A DNA stretch of 64,000 nucleotides from Rhizobium jaguaris (GTDB lineage: Bacteria > Pseudomonadota > Alphaproteobacteria > Rhizobiales > Rhizobiaceae): positions 124,001-188,000 of the forward strand of contig NZ_CP032696.1 in the NCBI RefSeq assembly GCF_003627755.1. Reading direction: 5' to 3'. The notes beneath the pieces are model-generated. The model searched no databases. It was not told the DNA's origin and was given only the letters and a program-made list of their open reading frames with translations. The position numbers and the translations under genes were made by a program. Positions within the stretch are counted from its first letter, which is position 1. Each line of letters opens with the position of its first letter. Below are positions 19,090 through 28,826 of this stretch, piece by piece.

Positions 19090-19259
19090 ATGGGAAAATT
19101 TTTCCGGGGGAGCGAGAACGCCGACAGCCTCTTTGGCAAAACCTGGCCTATGTCAACTCGGAAAACAGCGTGGACGATTTGGTTCACCTGACTGGTGCCC
19201 ACACTGTGGCCGATCTTGCCCATATGCATCTGGCAGGGTGGGACTTCACGTTCGTCTGA
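19090..19259 (+). pseudogene. Possible small RTX-like gene behind a nod box, frameshifted
   Basis: AGGAG eight bases upstream precedes ATG and the words GKFFRGSENADSLFGKTW, whose GSENADSLFG resembles the start of RTX calcium-binding repeats. The frame stops after 33 codons. The next frame continues with coherent sequence (LAYVNSENSVDDLVHLTGAH, then HLAGWDFTFV-stop). The hydrophobic DFTFV end resembles the C-termini of type I-secreted RTX proteins. A single indel could join the two. NodO is a nod-box-controlled RTX protein, but this similarity is weak and the assignment is a suggestion only. Confidence 0.3.
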
Positions 19260-20025
19260 TTGCATTATTTACCGTGGCCTTACCACCTGGCAGATGCGCG
19301 ATTTTAGCTTCTCTGCGAGTCCGCCGCTCCCAGCCCTGTTTGACTTTGCGGCCGGCGCGGTCGCCTCCCGAAGGTTCAGCCAGCCGGTGGCCACCCAATC
19401 AGCAACCAAAACCGGCTTTTCGCGCTGGATATCCATAATATATCGAAATTCCCTCAACCGGATTTTGGGAACGGCGGAATCCACCGAACATGTCCCCAGA
19501 GCGCAAGACGGTGTACTTGCAAAATGGTGACGGTCGGAAACGAAGAGCAACGACAATTCAGCTCTTCTTCAAACAAACACTATCAATTTAGCCAGATCAG
19601 CGGCCCGGACAGGCCGCCGGCGGGTCGGAATTCTCCGAGTGCGAAACCAGGCGCGAGGAATAGTCGGCCGATATTGCCGCGGATGGGACACCGGCCGTTT
19701 CGAGCATGGCCGCCTTTTCGAACAGATGGCAGCAGCCTCACGAGGTCTGAGCCTTTGTCATACCAGTCGATTTTGGTGGCAGAGCGATCCCGCCGGCCAG
19801 GTCAGGCCAGGCGCTCGGCGGCAGGTCATAATGCCCAAAAGGTCAGCTCCCCTACAGTCGAAACTAGTCAATTCAATCCAGAGATGTCCGAATTACGCAC
19901 TTAATAGTCGTTGCGATGCTCCTTCGCCTTGCCCTGAAACTTCAGGGCCTCAGATCTGCCCTGCAACGTTTAAACTCGACTGTTCCTCTTCTTCTGCTCC
20001 AAACAGCTCCCAGGTTAATCCGCTT
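19260..20025. other. Intergenic region upstream of nodD
   Basis: No gene is recognised. The nodD frame is open upstream as far as 19639 but without NodD similarity before 20026. Several overlapping short frames look like chance. No nod box was seen immediately before nodD. Confidence 0.35.
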
Positions 20026-20964
20026 ATGCGTTTCAAGGGTCTTGATCTTAATCTTCTCGTCGCATTGGACGCTTTGGTGACTGAACGCAACCTTACAGCG
20101 GCGGCGCGCAGCATCAATCTCAGTCAGCCGGCAATGAGTGCCGCTGTCCGCCGACTGCGCAACTATTTCCGCGATGATCTGTTTACGATGCAGAGCCGAG
20201 AACTTGTTCTCACGCCACGTGCGGAAGGCCTGGCCTCAGCAGTCCGCGAGGCATTACAACACATTCAACTCACCATTGTTTCTGGCGCCGGGTTCGCTCC
20301 AGACGAACCGGAGCGACACTTCAGGATTGCGCTTTGCGATTTCATGACGACTGTTTTCTTTCGAAATATCATAGAGCGTCTCGCGCGCGAAGCTCCCGCA
20401 GTTAGTTTTGAGTTGCTTCCGCTAACGGACAATCCGGATCAGCTTCTGCGGCGGGGAAGAGCCGATTTTCTAATTCTTCCGGAATTGTTCATGTCGAGTG
20501 CGCACCCCAGAGCGAAGCTGTTCGACGAAAAGTTCGTGTCCGTCGGCTGTGCCAAGAACACAAAACTAACTGGTCATCTTACGGTCAGAGACTATATGTC
20601 GATGGGTCACGTTTCGGCTAGGTTTGGGCTTGGCCAGCAGCAGTCCATTGAGGACTTTTATTTGTTGGAACGTGGCATCAAAAGACGTATCGAAGTGGCC
20701 GTTCAAGGTTTTGGCTTGGTGCCGGCCGCGCTTCTGGGCACCGACAGGCTCGCAATTATGCCTCTGCGGTTGGTGAAGCACTTTGAAACATCAATGCCAC
20801 TACGGATTGTGGAAAATCCTATACCTCTTCCGGCCTTCACTGAGGGTATCCAGTGGCCGACCTCCCATGAAAACGATCCGGCAAGTATCTGGATGCGAGA
20901 GATAATGCGGCAGGAGGCGTGCCGGCTAGCAAATTCTTCCATGTCACGCGAACACGGTATTTAG
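20026..20964 (+). CDS. nodD: NodD, LysR-type regulator of nodulation genes
   Basis: This 312-residue protein starts MRFKGLDLNLLVALDALVTE, the highly conserved NodD N-terminus; the start was chosen for this reason. The helix-turn-helix is NLTAAARSINLSQPAMSAAV (about 27-46). The effector domain follows with FRIALCDFMTTVFF and ends at the usual length. NodD binds nod boxes and activates them with plant flavonoids or, in the R. tropici group, also under osmotic stress. Three nod boxes occur in this window. R. tropici strains carry several nodD copies; which one this is cannot be told here. Confidence 0.95.
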   Translation: MRFKGLDLNLLVALDALVTERNLTAAARSINLSQPAMSAAVRRLRNYFRDDLFTMQSRELVLTPRAEGLASAVREALQHIQLTIVSGAGFAPDEPERHFRIALCDFMTTVFFRNIIERLAREAPAVSFELLPLTDNPDQLLRRGRADFLILPELFMSSAHPRAKLFDEKFVSVGCAKNTKLTGHLTVRDYMSMGHVSARFGLGQQQSIEDFYLLERGIKRRIEVAVQGFGLVPAALLGTDRLAIMPLRLVKHFETSMPLRIVENPIPLPAFTEGIQWPTSHENDPASIWMREIMRQEACRLANSSMSREHGI

Positions 20965-21148
20965 GAGACGGAACGAAGCTGAGCTTGCAGTGGTGTGCCA
21001 ATACGAGATCGTTGACACGTTCGAGTAAGCCATTTCGGCCAACACCTGGTGGATGTCCCAAGCGCTCACGGCAGCTGAGCTGGACGACGAGCCGGACCCT
21101 TCATCGGCGGCGACAACCGCAAATCATAGCAAACAGAAGAAATGTAAT

Positions 21149-22231
21149 ATGCAAACAGTAACCGCAAGAGACCTGGGCCGGATGTCGCAAAGTAGCGACC
21201 CACATTTGACATTTAGACGCGATGGATCGACGTTTGATGGCATGATCGAAACACTCGGTGCCGCCTTTGGCGAATATAGGGCCGAGCTTGTCAGCCAGGT
21301 CGATGACTTCCAATGGAGTCTTGATTTTTCGACCTTTGACTGTGCAACGGTGATCAGGGGGTTTCACCGACACGAGTTTCAGTTTCAAGTTCAACCTACC
21401 GCCAGCGCCGTGCCGCATTTGTCGATCGTGCTGCCACGCAATGGTGGTATGGGGGTGGCCTCCGGCTCGCGCGAGGCCGTCGCCCGCGATGGAAAGTTGC
21501 TTCTCTATAACAATCTCGAGGCGGAAAGCGTCATGATGTACGGCCGATCGAACATCATCGACGAGCTTTTGCTCAACTGGAACGTCGTTCTCGAAACGCT
21601 TGATCGAACCTTCGAAACGCCATTCAGCGGCTCGTTGGATCTCCTGCCGGAATTAGAAATGTCGACACCGGCTGGCCAAATGATTGGCTCACTCGCAGAG
21701 ACTATCATGCAGGGCCTGCGTGATCCCTCGGTGCGATCCCCAGTCGCGATGGCGCACGTCACGCAAGCTCTGGCCGACGTCATAGTGCGCCTGGTGCCGC
21801 ATAAGCTTTCCCACCTGCTCGACAGGCAGCCTTGCATGATTGCACCCAAGCATGTCCGTCGCGCGATAGAGTTTATGGAAGCCAATATCAGTCAGCCGAT
21901 CAGAATGCCGATGGTCGCTGAAGCCGCCGGAGTGTCGATACGCGCATTGCAACTTGGCTTCCGGGCTTTTCGGGAAACCACGCCGGCCGCATATCTGGCG
22001 ACGCTTCGGTTGCGTGCCGCGCGGGTGGATTTACTTGATCCCACCAACGCGAACTCTACCAGAGAAATCTGCTTGAAATGGGGATTCTTTCACTTCGGAC
22101 GGTTCTCGGCAATGTATAAAGCGACCTACGGCGAAGGCCCTTCCGACACGAGGAGACGCATCAGGGGCATGCCGCCTCGTGCTTGCCGGCAACAAAAAAC
22201 TGTGGTGGGCGGTTGGATCTCGCTGACATGA
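21149..22231 (+). CDS. AraC-family transcriptional regulator
   Basis: Read from ATG 21149, this is 360 residues. An N-terminal cupin-like sensing region (roughly 50-200) precedes a C-terminal double helix-turn-helix (MPMVAEAAGVSIRALQLGFR, then STREICLKWGFFHFGRFSAM). The frame upstream of 21149 overlaps the nodD end without similarity. It follows nodD by 184 bp on the same strand. R. tropici CIAT 899 has AraC regulators of nodulation (NrcR, OnfD); this protein may be one of them or a relative, which I cannot verify, so no symbol is given. Confidence 0.8.
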   Translation: MQTVTARDLGRMSQSSDPHLTFRRDGSTFDGMIETLGAAFGEYRAELVSQVDDFQWSLDFSTFDCATVIRGFHRHEFQFQVQPTASAVPHLSIVLPRNGGMGVASGSREAVARDGKLLLYNNLEAESVMMYGRSNIIDELLLNWNVVLETLDRTFETPFSGSLDLLPELEMSTPAGQMIGSLAETIMQGLRDPSVRSPVAMAHVTQALADVIVRLVPHKLSHLLDRQPCMIAPKHVRRAIEFMEANISQPIRMPMVAEAAGVSIRALQLGFRAFRETTPAAYLATLRLRAARVDLLDPTNANSTREICLKWGFFHFGRFSAMYKATYGEGPSDTRRRIRGMPPRACRQQKTVVGGWISLT

Positions 22232-22385
22232 GCTCTCGCTTGATAGATGATCAGCGGAAGTACCGTAAGCGGTGATAAGATTGCGCTGCAGCCCGGCTCG
22301 AAAAGCCGCCATCGATGTTCGTCAAGCGGTGAACTGGAGATAAGGGTAGGGGGACACTTGAACTATTCCCGCGTCCGCGATCTCA

Positions 22386-23153
22386 TCAGGTGTCATCGAC
22401 TTTCGACCCGCCATCCTGAGCATGATTCGACGGTAAGGATTTTGCCAGATTGCGCACTTCTTGCGCGAGAAACGTCCGGTAGCCCTTTGCTCGCAAGTCG
22501 CAAGCTGGGCAAATTCCGCACCCATAACCCCATTCGTGGCGGTCACCCCGAACCCCCAAGTGGCAGGTGTGACTGTTCTCTATGATCGTATCGACGAGTT
22601 CCTTGCCTCCGAGGTCCTTGGCAAGCTGCCAAGTCCGTGCCTTGTCGATCCACATAAGCGGTGTGTCCAAGACCAGACGCTTTTCCATTCCGAGATTAAG
22701 CGCAGTCTGCAGGGCCTTCATCGTATCGTTGCGACAGTCTGGATACCCGGAAAAGTCGGTTTCGCACATTCCGCCTACGATGTGTTCTAACTCTCTACGA
22801 TGGGCGAGCGCTGCCGCAACCGTCAGGAAAATCAGATTGCGGCCCGGAACAAAGGTGTTCGGAAGTCCAGTATCAGCCATTTCGATTGCCATACTGCTTG
22901 TTAGCGCGCTGTTTGAGATATCCTCCAGGGCTGCAAGAGGAATCCTGTGATCATCACCGAGGCGTTCCGACCACATCGCATTGATCTTGCCAACTTTGGT
23001 ACGAAGCGTTTCGCGGCACTTAAGTTCAATCCTATGCCGTTGGCCATAATCAAAACCCACCGTCTCGACGCGCTCGAATCGATCGAGTGCCCAAGCTAGG
23101 CAAGTTGTCGAATCCTGTCCGCCGGAAAATAAGACCAATGCAGACGCCGCCAC
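22386..23153 (-). CDS. queC: QueC, 7-cyano-7-deazaguanine (preQ0) synthase
   Basis: This 255-residue enzyme has the ATP pyrophosphatase loop [17 protein letters not shown] (SGGxDS) near the N-terminus and the zinc-binding cysteine set [11 protein letters not shown] near the C-terminus. It converts 7-carboxy-7-deazaguanine to preQ0 with ATP and ammonia. It is the last gene of the queE-queD-queC operon (11-bp gap to queD). Products feed queuosine in tRNA or, in some bacteria, 7-deazaguanine DNA modification. No tgt, queF or dpd genes are in view. Confidence 0.93.
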   Translation of the reverse strand: MAASALVLFSGGQDSTTCLAWALDRFERVETVGFDYGQRHRIELKCRETLRTKVGKINAMWSERLGDDHRIPLAALEDISNSALTSSMAIEMADTGLPNTFVPGRNLIFLTVAAALAHRRELEHIVGGMCETDFSGYPDCRNDTMKALQTALNLGMEKRLVLDTPLMWIDKARTWQLAKDLGGKELVDTIIENSHTCHLGVRGDRHEWGYGCGICPACDLRAKGYRTFLAQEVRNLAKSLPSNHAQDGGSKVDDT

Positions 23154-23164
23154 CTCAGTGCTCC

Positions 23165-23524
23165 TTATCTCTTTCCGTCATATTCCGCCCAACAAAAGGG
23201 AGTCTCGAACACCTTGACCGATCGCATTCGGCCAACGAGAGGCTTGATCTGCTCCCAAATCCAAACCGCGATGTTCTCTGCGGTCGGATTTTCTAATCCT
23301 GGAATCTCATTAAGTGTATGATGATCGAGTTGCTCGATAACTGGTCCAAAGACCTTTTCTACATCAAAAAAATCAACGACGAACCCCGTATTCGGATCGA
23401 CCTCGCCCTCCAATTGGAGCTCGATCCGATACGAATGGCCATGTATTCGATGGCACTTGTGCGCCGCCGGAACATGCGGCAGACGATGAGCGGCCTCGAA
23501 GGTAAACGCTTGAGTGATTTTCAT
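23165..23524 (-). CDS. queD: QueD, 6-carboxy-5,6,7,8-tetrahydropterin synthase
   Basis: This 119-residue protein starts [16 protein letters not shown]. The zinc histidines are in AAHRLP and CHRIHGHSY, with the catalytic Cys of KCHRIHGH and the later [18 protein letters not shown] block typical of PTPS/QueD. It makes 6-carboxytetrahydropterin from dihydroneopterin triphosphate, the step before QueE. The start overlaps the end of queE by four bases (ATGA), supporting translational coupling and the choice of this internal Met over a longer frame. Confidence 0.93.
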   Translation of the reverse strand: MKITQAFTFEAAHRLPHVPAAHKCHRIHGHSYRIELQLEGEVDPNTGFVVDFFDVEKVFGPVIEQLDHHTLNEIPGLENPTAENIAVWIWEQIKPLVGRMRSVKVFETPFCWAEYDGKR

Positions 23525-24153
23525 GGCATTCCGATCATTTTGTGGGTCTGCAGACTGAGCCGCCAATGCGGGTTCTGCAGACAAAACTCCGTAACCGCTG
23601 CGGTATTTCTTGCTCGATCCGGCCCGTCCATGGGCTGAAGGAAATATTGGTCGAAATGGACGTCAGGGAGATCGTCAGGAAAGAGATCGACCTGCGGGTA
23701 GACGAGCTTAAGTTCGCTCCCAGATCTAAGCTCCAGCGGCGCGCCAGCTTTTGGACTGACGCAAATCCAGTCGATACCTTTTGGCGGCTCCATTGTACCG
23801 TTTGTTTCAATTGCAATTGCAAAGCCGACTGCACGCACGGCGCCGATGAGAGCTGCGTCCAGCTGTAACAGCGGCTCGCCACCTGTGAAAACCACATATC
23901 GGTTGCGTTCTATCTTTCCCCAGGTGGCGGCGATTGCACCCGCTAGTGAGGCCGCATCCTGAAATTTGCCGCCTCCGTAGCCATCGGTACCGACGAAGTC
24001 GGTGTCGCAAAACTGGCAAAGTGCTTTGTGCCGATCCTCCTCTCGACCTGACCACAAATTGCACCCCGAAAATCGGCAAAATACAGCAGCACGTCCGGCT
24101 TGAGCGCCTTCGCCTTGAAGCGTCTTGAACAATTCTTTGACGATGTAGCTCAT
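23521..24153 (-). CDS. queE: QueE, 7-carboxy-7-deazaguanine synthase (radical SAM)
   Basis: This 210-residue radical SAM enzyme starts MSYIVKELFKTLQGEG. The cluster-binding cysteines are spaced as in QueE (CRFSGCNLW with a 14-residue insert before CQFCDTDF), and the SAM-binding TGGEPLLQ follows. It contracts the carboxytetrahydropterin ring to 7-carboxy-7-deazaguanine. It is the first gene of the queEDC operon, next to the nodulation genes. Presence of a complete preQ0 operon on a symbiotic replicon suggests either an extra copy or plasmid-borne queuosine supply. Confidence 0.93.
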   Translation of the reverse strand: MSYIVKELFKTLQGEGAQAGRAAVFCRFSGCNLWSGREEDRHKALCQFCDTDFVGTDGYGGGKFQDAASLAGAIAATWGKIERNRYVVFTGGEPLLQLDAALIGAVRAVGFAIAIETNGTMEPPKGIDWICVSPKAGAPLELRSGSELKLVYPQVDLFPDDLPDVHFDQYFLQPMDGPDRARNTAAVTEFCLQNPHWRLSLQTHKMIGMP

Positions 24154-25038
24154 ACTCCACCTATCTCCGTAACGGCATCGTCATCGCGATCTTTGCTGTC
24201 TCGGCCGTGAATGCCGCGCGTCGATCTCCACAGTGATCTAGCTGCTTTCGCAACCGAGAAACTGCGGCGCAGTCGGATAACTGAAGTACGAACGCAGCTG
24301 CGCCTCGCTGCATTTTGTCAAGATGAGGTCTGCGGCATTGCCGTCTCCCAGCCCGATTCAGTATTTTCCTAACCGCTTCGCTCTCCTGTGTCGTTGAGCA
24401 ATATCAACGTCCTGCAATTGATTTTGATTTCGGGATGACAGGTCGCTGAGTGCTCGAGGTCGATCGACGTTATCGGCGTTGTCGCCTGTGTCCATTCCTT
24501 GCGACGCAGCTCCGTGTTCAGATCGATTGAAGCTTTTTCCGATCATGGCATGCTTCCGCTATGACCACCGTTCTTTACGCAAACAGGGTTCCCCCTAGGG
24601 CAGATTGTCTGATATAGACCGTGCGCCTTGTCGCTGGCGCACCAATGCCATCCGCGTCAGCGCGCCCCGCCCTGTCATTGCCTGCCACGCGGTAATGACA
24701 GGGCGAATGCCCGATCAAGAGTGATGAGCCGGGATGCTGGGCGTCAGTTCCTTCGGCCGATTAAGCAGCGATCGGTCTCCAAGGTACAATCACGCCACAG
24801 GTGGCGATCGCCGGAGTGGGTCATAGTATCCGCCGTTAGCAGTAAGCTGATTTCGATTGTGATCCCATTGTCCGGCCTTGTTGCGCTGCCGACTGAAGCG
24901 CATCCGGGACAAAAGAAAGCACATGTCGACGAAATTCCCGATCGGCGTTACGCCAAGTGATCAATGCAAGACTGAATGTGTCTGCTGGGCGCAGCGCATC
25001 TGCGGAGGCGAGTCGCCAAACTGCCAATATTGTGCAGC
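24154..25038. other. Intergenic region between queE and a small ORF
   Basis: This roughly 885-bp region has no recognised gene. It contains two hairpin-forming inverted repeats: GTGCGCC/GGCGCAC around 24619-24640 and the longer perfect one at 24667-24704. Short frames here show no similarity I know. Confidence 0.35.
24667..24704. repeat. Perfect 12-bp inverted repeat
   Basis: CGCCCTGTCATT pairs exactly with AATGACAGGGCG across a 14-base spacer. No T-run follows on either side. It could be an operator, a factor-independent stop between transcription units, or a dispersed palindrome. Confidence 0.55.
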
Positions 25039-25257
25039 CTATTCTGGCGCGCCTTCAAGGAGGCCGTCATAGACTTCCATGAGCGCACTGGTGATAGCCT
25101 GTCCAAGAGCATTGCCTGCTTCCCGGACAGCCTCTTCGGTTTCATCACGCGCGGCCTTGGCCAGGTCAAAACCTTGTTCGCCGACGATCCGCTTGGCGAC
25201 TTCGATGGCCCAGATACCGAAGTCACCCCGATTATCGATGTTGATGTATTCTGCCAT
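25039..25257 (-). CDS. Small acidic hypothetical protein
   Basis: This 72-residue protein starts MAEYINIDNRGDFGIWAIEV, with GGGACGA as a fair ribosome site. It is predicted helical and acidic (KAARDETEEAVREAGNALGQ), with protein-like composition. It is transcribed away from the nod box at 25446, so it is not part of the nodA operon. No family is recognised. Confidence 0.45.
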   Translation of the reverse strand: MAEYINIDNRGDFGIWAIEVAKRIVGEQGFDLAKAARDETEEAVREAGNALGQAITSALMEVYDGLLEGAPE

Positions 25258-25445
25258 TATTCGTCCCGCCTGTTTATGACTGAGCGGTCTAGACGTTTAT
25301 TCTCGCCATGGCCAGCACATTTGGCTGATAACCGTCCAGCGCAATTATAATCGAATTCTCTGGCCATGCTCTCAGTGCAAGCCACGCTCCAGTCGTTAGC
25401 GCATCGAACGCAACAAGGGCTGACGTCAAGGCATTCCGAAGCGAT

Positions 25446-25498
25446 ATCCATCCGTCATTTGAATGGGTTGCATCCAAATAATCGATTTTACGGATTGA
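25446..25498 (+). promoter_or_regulatory. nod box of nodA-hsnT-nodFE
   Basis: GAATG, six bases, then ATCCAAATAATCGATTTTAC matches the 3' two-thirds of the nod box very well. ATCCAT lies at the 5' end with slightly altered spacing. It is about 240 bp upstream of the nodA start on the same strand. Confidence 0.75.
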
Positions 25499-25737
25499 TC
25501 GGTATGATCCATTAGAAGAGGGTCGCTTGATTGACGTCAAGCCCACTGATGGCTTCGCCAAGCGGTTCAGGAAAGGACAGGTACTTGGTTACAGGGCCCA
25601 ACAGATCGGAACCTGACGCCAAGGAGGACCCTGTTGGCATAGGGGCTGCATCGACTGCTGGCGAAGGCGTTGTACGCGCCCTCGGTATCGCGACTTTCAT
25701 CGGTTAGCCGTTTTAAGAAATAGTCGGAGATCTTTGC

Positions 25738-26328
25738 ATGTGCTCGCAAGTGCGGTGGAAACTATGCTGGGAAAACGAGCTGGAGCTCGCCGACCACGTC
25801 GAACTTGCCGACTTCTTTCGAAGGATCTATGGGCCTACCGGCCTCTATAACGCAAAACCATTCGAGGGCAGTCGAAGCTGGGCGGGAGCGAGACCCGAGC
25901 TGCGGGCAATCGGCTATGACTCTGGTGGTGTCGCCGCTCACATGGGATTGCTGCGTCGATTCATCAAAGTTGGGGCCGTCGACCTACCCGTCGCCGAATT
26001 GGGATTGTACGGGGTGCGCACCGATCTTGAAAGACTGGGGATTAGCCATTCCATCCGCGCCGTGCTGCCAATACTGGAGGAGCTCGCCGTGCCATTTGCT
26101 TTCGGCACGGTCCGACCCGCGTTGCAAAAGCATATTGAGAGGCTCGGTCGGCACGGCCCGATGACGGTTTTGTCGGGCGTGCGCGGACGGTCTACGCTGC
26201 CAGAGCCGCGTCTCGACAAGCCGCCCACGCGCATCGATGACGCACTGGTTACGGTTTTGCCGATTGGACGATCGATGGCCGATTGGCCGACTGGTGCGAT
26301 GATCGACCGGAACGGGCCGGAGCTATGA
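25738..26328 (+). CDS. nodA: NodA, N-acyltransferase of Nod factor synthesis
   Basis: This 196-residue protein starts [20 protein letters not shown] and continues through [20 protein letters not shown] and the C-terminal [12 protein letters not shown], conserved throughout rhizobial NodA. It transfers the fatty acid to the free amino group of the chitin oligomer. It lies behind a nod box but is not followed by nodBC; hsnT and nodFE come next instead. This fits a secondary nodA working with NodFE-made polyunsaturated acyl chains, while nodABC proper would be elsewhere. No lesion is seen. Confidence 0.95.
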   Translation: MCSQVRWKLCWENELELADHVELADFFRRIYGPTGLYNAKPFEGSRSWAGARPELRAIGYDSGGVAAHMGLLRRFIKVGAVDLPVAELGLYGVRTDLERLGISHSIRAVLPILEELAVPFAFGTVRPALQKHIERLGRHGPMTVLSGVRGRSTLPEPRLDKPPTRIDDALVTVLPIGRSMADWPTGAMIDRNGPEL

Positions 26329-26534
26329 CGCCGTTCGATTGCATCGACGTCCTCACCCTTATCGCAAACAGGAAATCCTTGACGTGTTGCGCGCATCAGA
26401 CGCGGCCTCTGCGGGCAAGGGCCAGTCCGCAGCAGATCAATCGCTTCCTTGCTTAGGGCAGTTCTAGTTTATGGCAGCCTCCCGTCGAGCCCTCAGTTAA
26501 TCCAATCGATTGAGAATTACATCAGGTCTACTCA

Positions 26535-28460
26535 ATGCCGCGAAAATTTCGAACTGATATCCAAGCCTTGCGTGGCTTGGCTGTTTTGCTGGTCGTCCTC
26601 TATCACGCACGTATTGGGCCGTTTACAGCTGGCTATCTGGGCGTTGACGTTTTTTTTGTGATTTCCGGCTTTCTGATTACCAGACTGATCCGGACGCAGC
26701 TTGAGCAATCGCGGTTCAGCTTTTCGGAATTCTATTACCGACGTGCGAAGCGTCTGTTGCCGGCGGCCTACGTCGTCATTGCGCTTACGACGGTCGCCGC
26801 GCCATTTTTGCTGTCGGACGTCGGGCTGCGGGAGTTCCGTAATCAGGTCATAGGGGCGCTCACATTTTCCACTAACATCGTTCTTTGGTCCCAAGTGGAC
26901 TATTTCGGCCCGGCCGCCGAAACGATGCCCCTCTTGCATTTTTGGTCGCTCTCCGTTGAAGAACAGTACTATCTGCTGCTGCCTCTCTTCTTGGCTTTGG
27001 CGCCGAGGAGATGGTGGCTCATCGGAATTGCGACGCTCCTTGTCGCTAGCCTAGCTCTATGTTTTTATCTGGTCGCCCAGAACCCATCTGCTGTGTTTTA
27101 CCTTCTGCCGACCCGATCTTGGGAAATGGCCATTGGTTCACTTGGCGCATTGCTTCCCACCAGACCCTTGGTGTCTGCCGCGCTTATGAAGCTGCGTCTT
27201 CCCGCCCTCGCGGTTCTCCTCCTTGCCCCGACGGGCCTCGCACATCCCGTCGTGGATGCCGCTTTGATTTGCCTTGCAACTCTGGCCCTCCTGCTTGCGC
27301 CCACCCAGGACAATGTGATGGTGCGAGGCATGGCGAGGATCGGGGACGTCTCTTACTCACTCTATTTGATCCACTGGCCCGTACTTGTCTATGTGAGAGC
27401 TGTTTGGCTGGCGGAGCCTCCGGCGCTTGCGATCTATGCGGCCGTTGCTTTCTCATTTATTGGAAGCTTGGGGCTTTACTCGTTCGTGGAGGAGCCATTC
27501 CGGCGTGGATACGTGATGTCTCGCGTCCGGCTGGTCTCAGGATTGGCCGCCGCGTCGATTCTTCTCGCCTTCTCGCCCTCTGTTGCCATTGCCACAACCG
27601 AGAGAAAGTTTGATTTTGCCACAGTCCGGCGGATCAACTACGGTCTGGGGAGAGAATGTGATTTCAAACCGGGTCCGCCTCCTCAGGACGTCCCGAAGAG
27701 CTGCCAGACGACAAGCAAACCTGAATTACTGGTCTGGGGCGATTCATTTGCCATGGCACTGGTTCCCGGCTTAGCCAAAACAATCGGCGAAGCCGGACTA
27801 GCTCAGCTCACAATGAGCGGGTGCTTCCCGGCCATTGGCGTTGCTGCTGTTTCCAAAGAGTTAGCGTCGCCCTTTTCCCGTGCCTTCGGCGAGGACTGCA
27901 TTGCATTCAATGATCGTGTTCTGGCCATTTTGAGAAATCGGCCGGAGATCAGCACGGTGGCCATCTCAAGCCCTTTCGATACCCCCGTATCGAATCAATT
28001 TATGGTGCTTAAGAGAAGCGGTGAGACCCTCACCGATGACGAGGCCTCTCTGTATATAACCGTTGAGGGAATCAAGGCTCTCGTCAAAGATGTTCGCGCT
28101 TTGGGCAAGCGAGTGGTTGTGGTTGCTCCTCCGCCAGTCGGAAACTTCGACATTGGCGATTGCCTTGAGCGGAAGGCGAGGGGAGCGATTATTCTTGGGC
28201 GCTACAGCGGCTGCGAAATATATGTCAGCGAATACCGCCGGAGACGCGCCCGTACGCTCGAGCTGTTGAACGAAGTGGGCTTGAAGGCTGATGTTGGGGT
28301 GGTTTCTTATCACAACTTTCTTTGCGACGGCACCACGTGCAAAACCGAGATCGACGGCAAATTCCTTTACCGGGACAGCGGTCACCTTTCCTATGAAGGA
28401 TCAGAGATCATCGCTCGTCAGACAAAACTAGCTGAAAAGCTGATCAGGGCGGCCCGTTAG
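26535..28460 (+). CDS. hsnT: HsnT-like membrane acyltransferase with SGNH domain
   Basis: This 641-residue protein has two parts. Residues 1-340 form an acyltransferase-3 membrane domain starting FRTDIQALRGLAVLLVVLYH (catalytic His in the ALRG...YH motif), with ten or so hydrophobic segments. Residues about 380-641 form an SGNH-hydrolase-like domain with WGDSFAMALVPG and, near the end, RDSGHLSYEGS (DxxH). It resembles OafA/NodX-type O-acetyltransferases and probably decorates a Nod factor or surface glycan. The symbol follows the nodA-hsnT-nodF-nodE order known from R. tropici. It lies 206 bp after nodA. Confidence 0.8.
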   Translation: MPRKFRTDIQALRGLAVLLVVLYHARIGPFTAGYLGVDVFFVISGFLITRLIRTQLEQSRFSFSEFYYRRAKRLLPAAYVVIALTTVAAPFLLSDVGLREFRNQVIGALTFSTNIVLWSQVDYFGPAAETMPLLHFWSLSVEEQYYLLLPLFLALAPRRWWLIGIATLLVASLALCFYLVAQNPSAVFYLLPTRSWEMAIGSLGALLPTRPLVSAALMKLRLPALAVLLLAPTGLAHPVVDAALICLATLALLLAPTQDNVMVRGMARIGDVSYSLYLIHWPVLVYVRAVWLAEPPALAIYAAVAFSFIGSLGLYSFVEEPFRRGYVMSRVRLVSGLAAASILLAFSPSVAIATTERKFDFATVRRINYGLGRECDFKPGPPPQDVPKSCQTTSKPELLVWGDSFAMALVPGLAKTIGEAGLAQLTMSGCFPAIGVAAVSKELASPFSRAFGEDCIAFNDRVLAILRNRPEISTVAISSPFDTPVSNQFMVLKRSGETLTDDEASLYITVEGIKALVKDVRALGKRVVVVAPPPVGNFDIGDCLERKARGAIILGRYSGCEIYVSEYRRRRARTLELLNEVGLKADVGVVSYHNFLCDGTTCKTEIDGKFLYRDSGHLSYEGSEIIARQTKLAEKLIRAAR

Positions 28461-28550
28461 AGCATGTTCGACAAAAACTTCCAGTGACGAGGAAGGTGAC
28501 GCGCACCCTGGCGCCGCCCATGCGTCGAAACAAAAACGATAGGAGACAAG

Positions 28551-28826
28551 ATGCCCGATCAAATCGCAGACAACGTCATCGTAATGATCAAGAAAAAAGC
28601 CGCAGCTAACGGCACTGAGTCCTCTCCAACTGAAAACAAAATTACGACTGCAACTGAACTTGCCTCGCTGGGTCTCGATTCGTTGGACCTGACGGAACTA
28701 CTATGGGATCTAGAGGAGACCTATGGAATTGGCATCGAGCTCAATACGACCGAAGCCTGGGCAAATCTTCAAACTGTCGGCGATCTGGTGGAAGCCGTCC
28801 GCGCTCTGATCGCAAAGGAGGTTTGA
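28551..28826 (+). CDS. nodF: NodF, acyl carrier protein for Nod factor fatty acids
   Basis: This 91-residue ACP carries the phosphopantetheine site LGLDSLDLTE (Ser44). GGAG precedes the start at a good distance. NodF carries the growing multi-unsaturated fatty acid made with NodE and hands it to NodA. The TGA stop is directly followed by the nodE ATG, so the pair is coupled. The length and acidic C-terminal helix are normal for NodF. Confidence 0.93.
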   Translation: MPDQIADNVIVMIKKKAAANGTESSPTENKITTATELASLGLDSLDLTELLWDLEETYGIGIELNTTEAWANLQTVGDLVEAVRALIAKEV

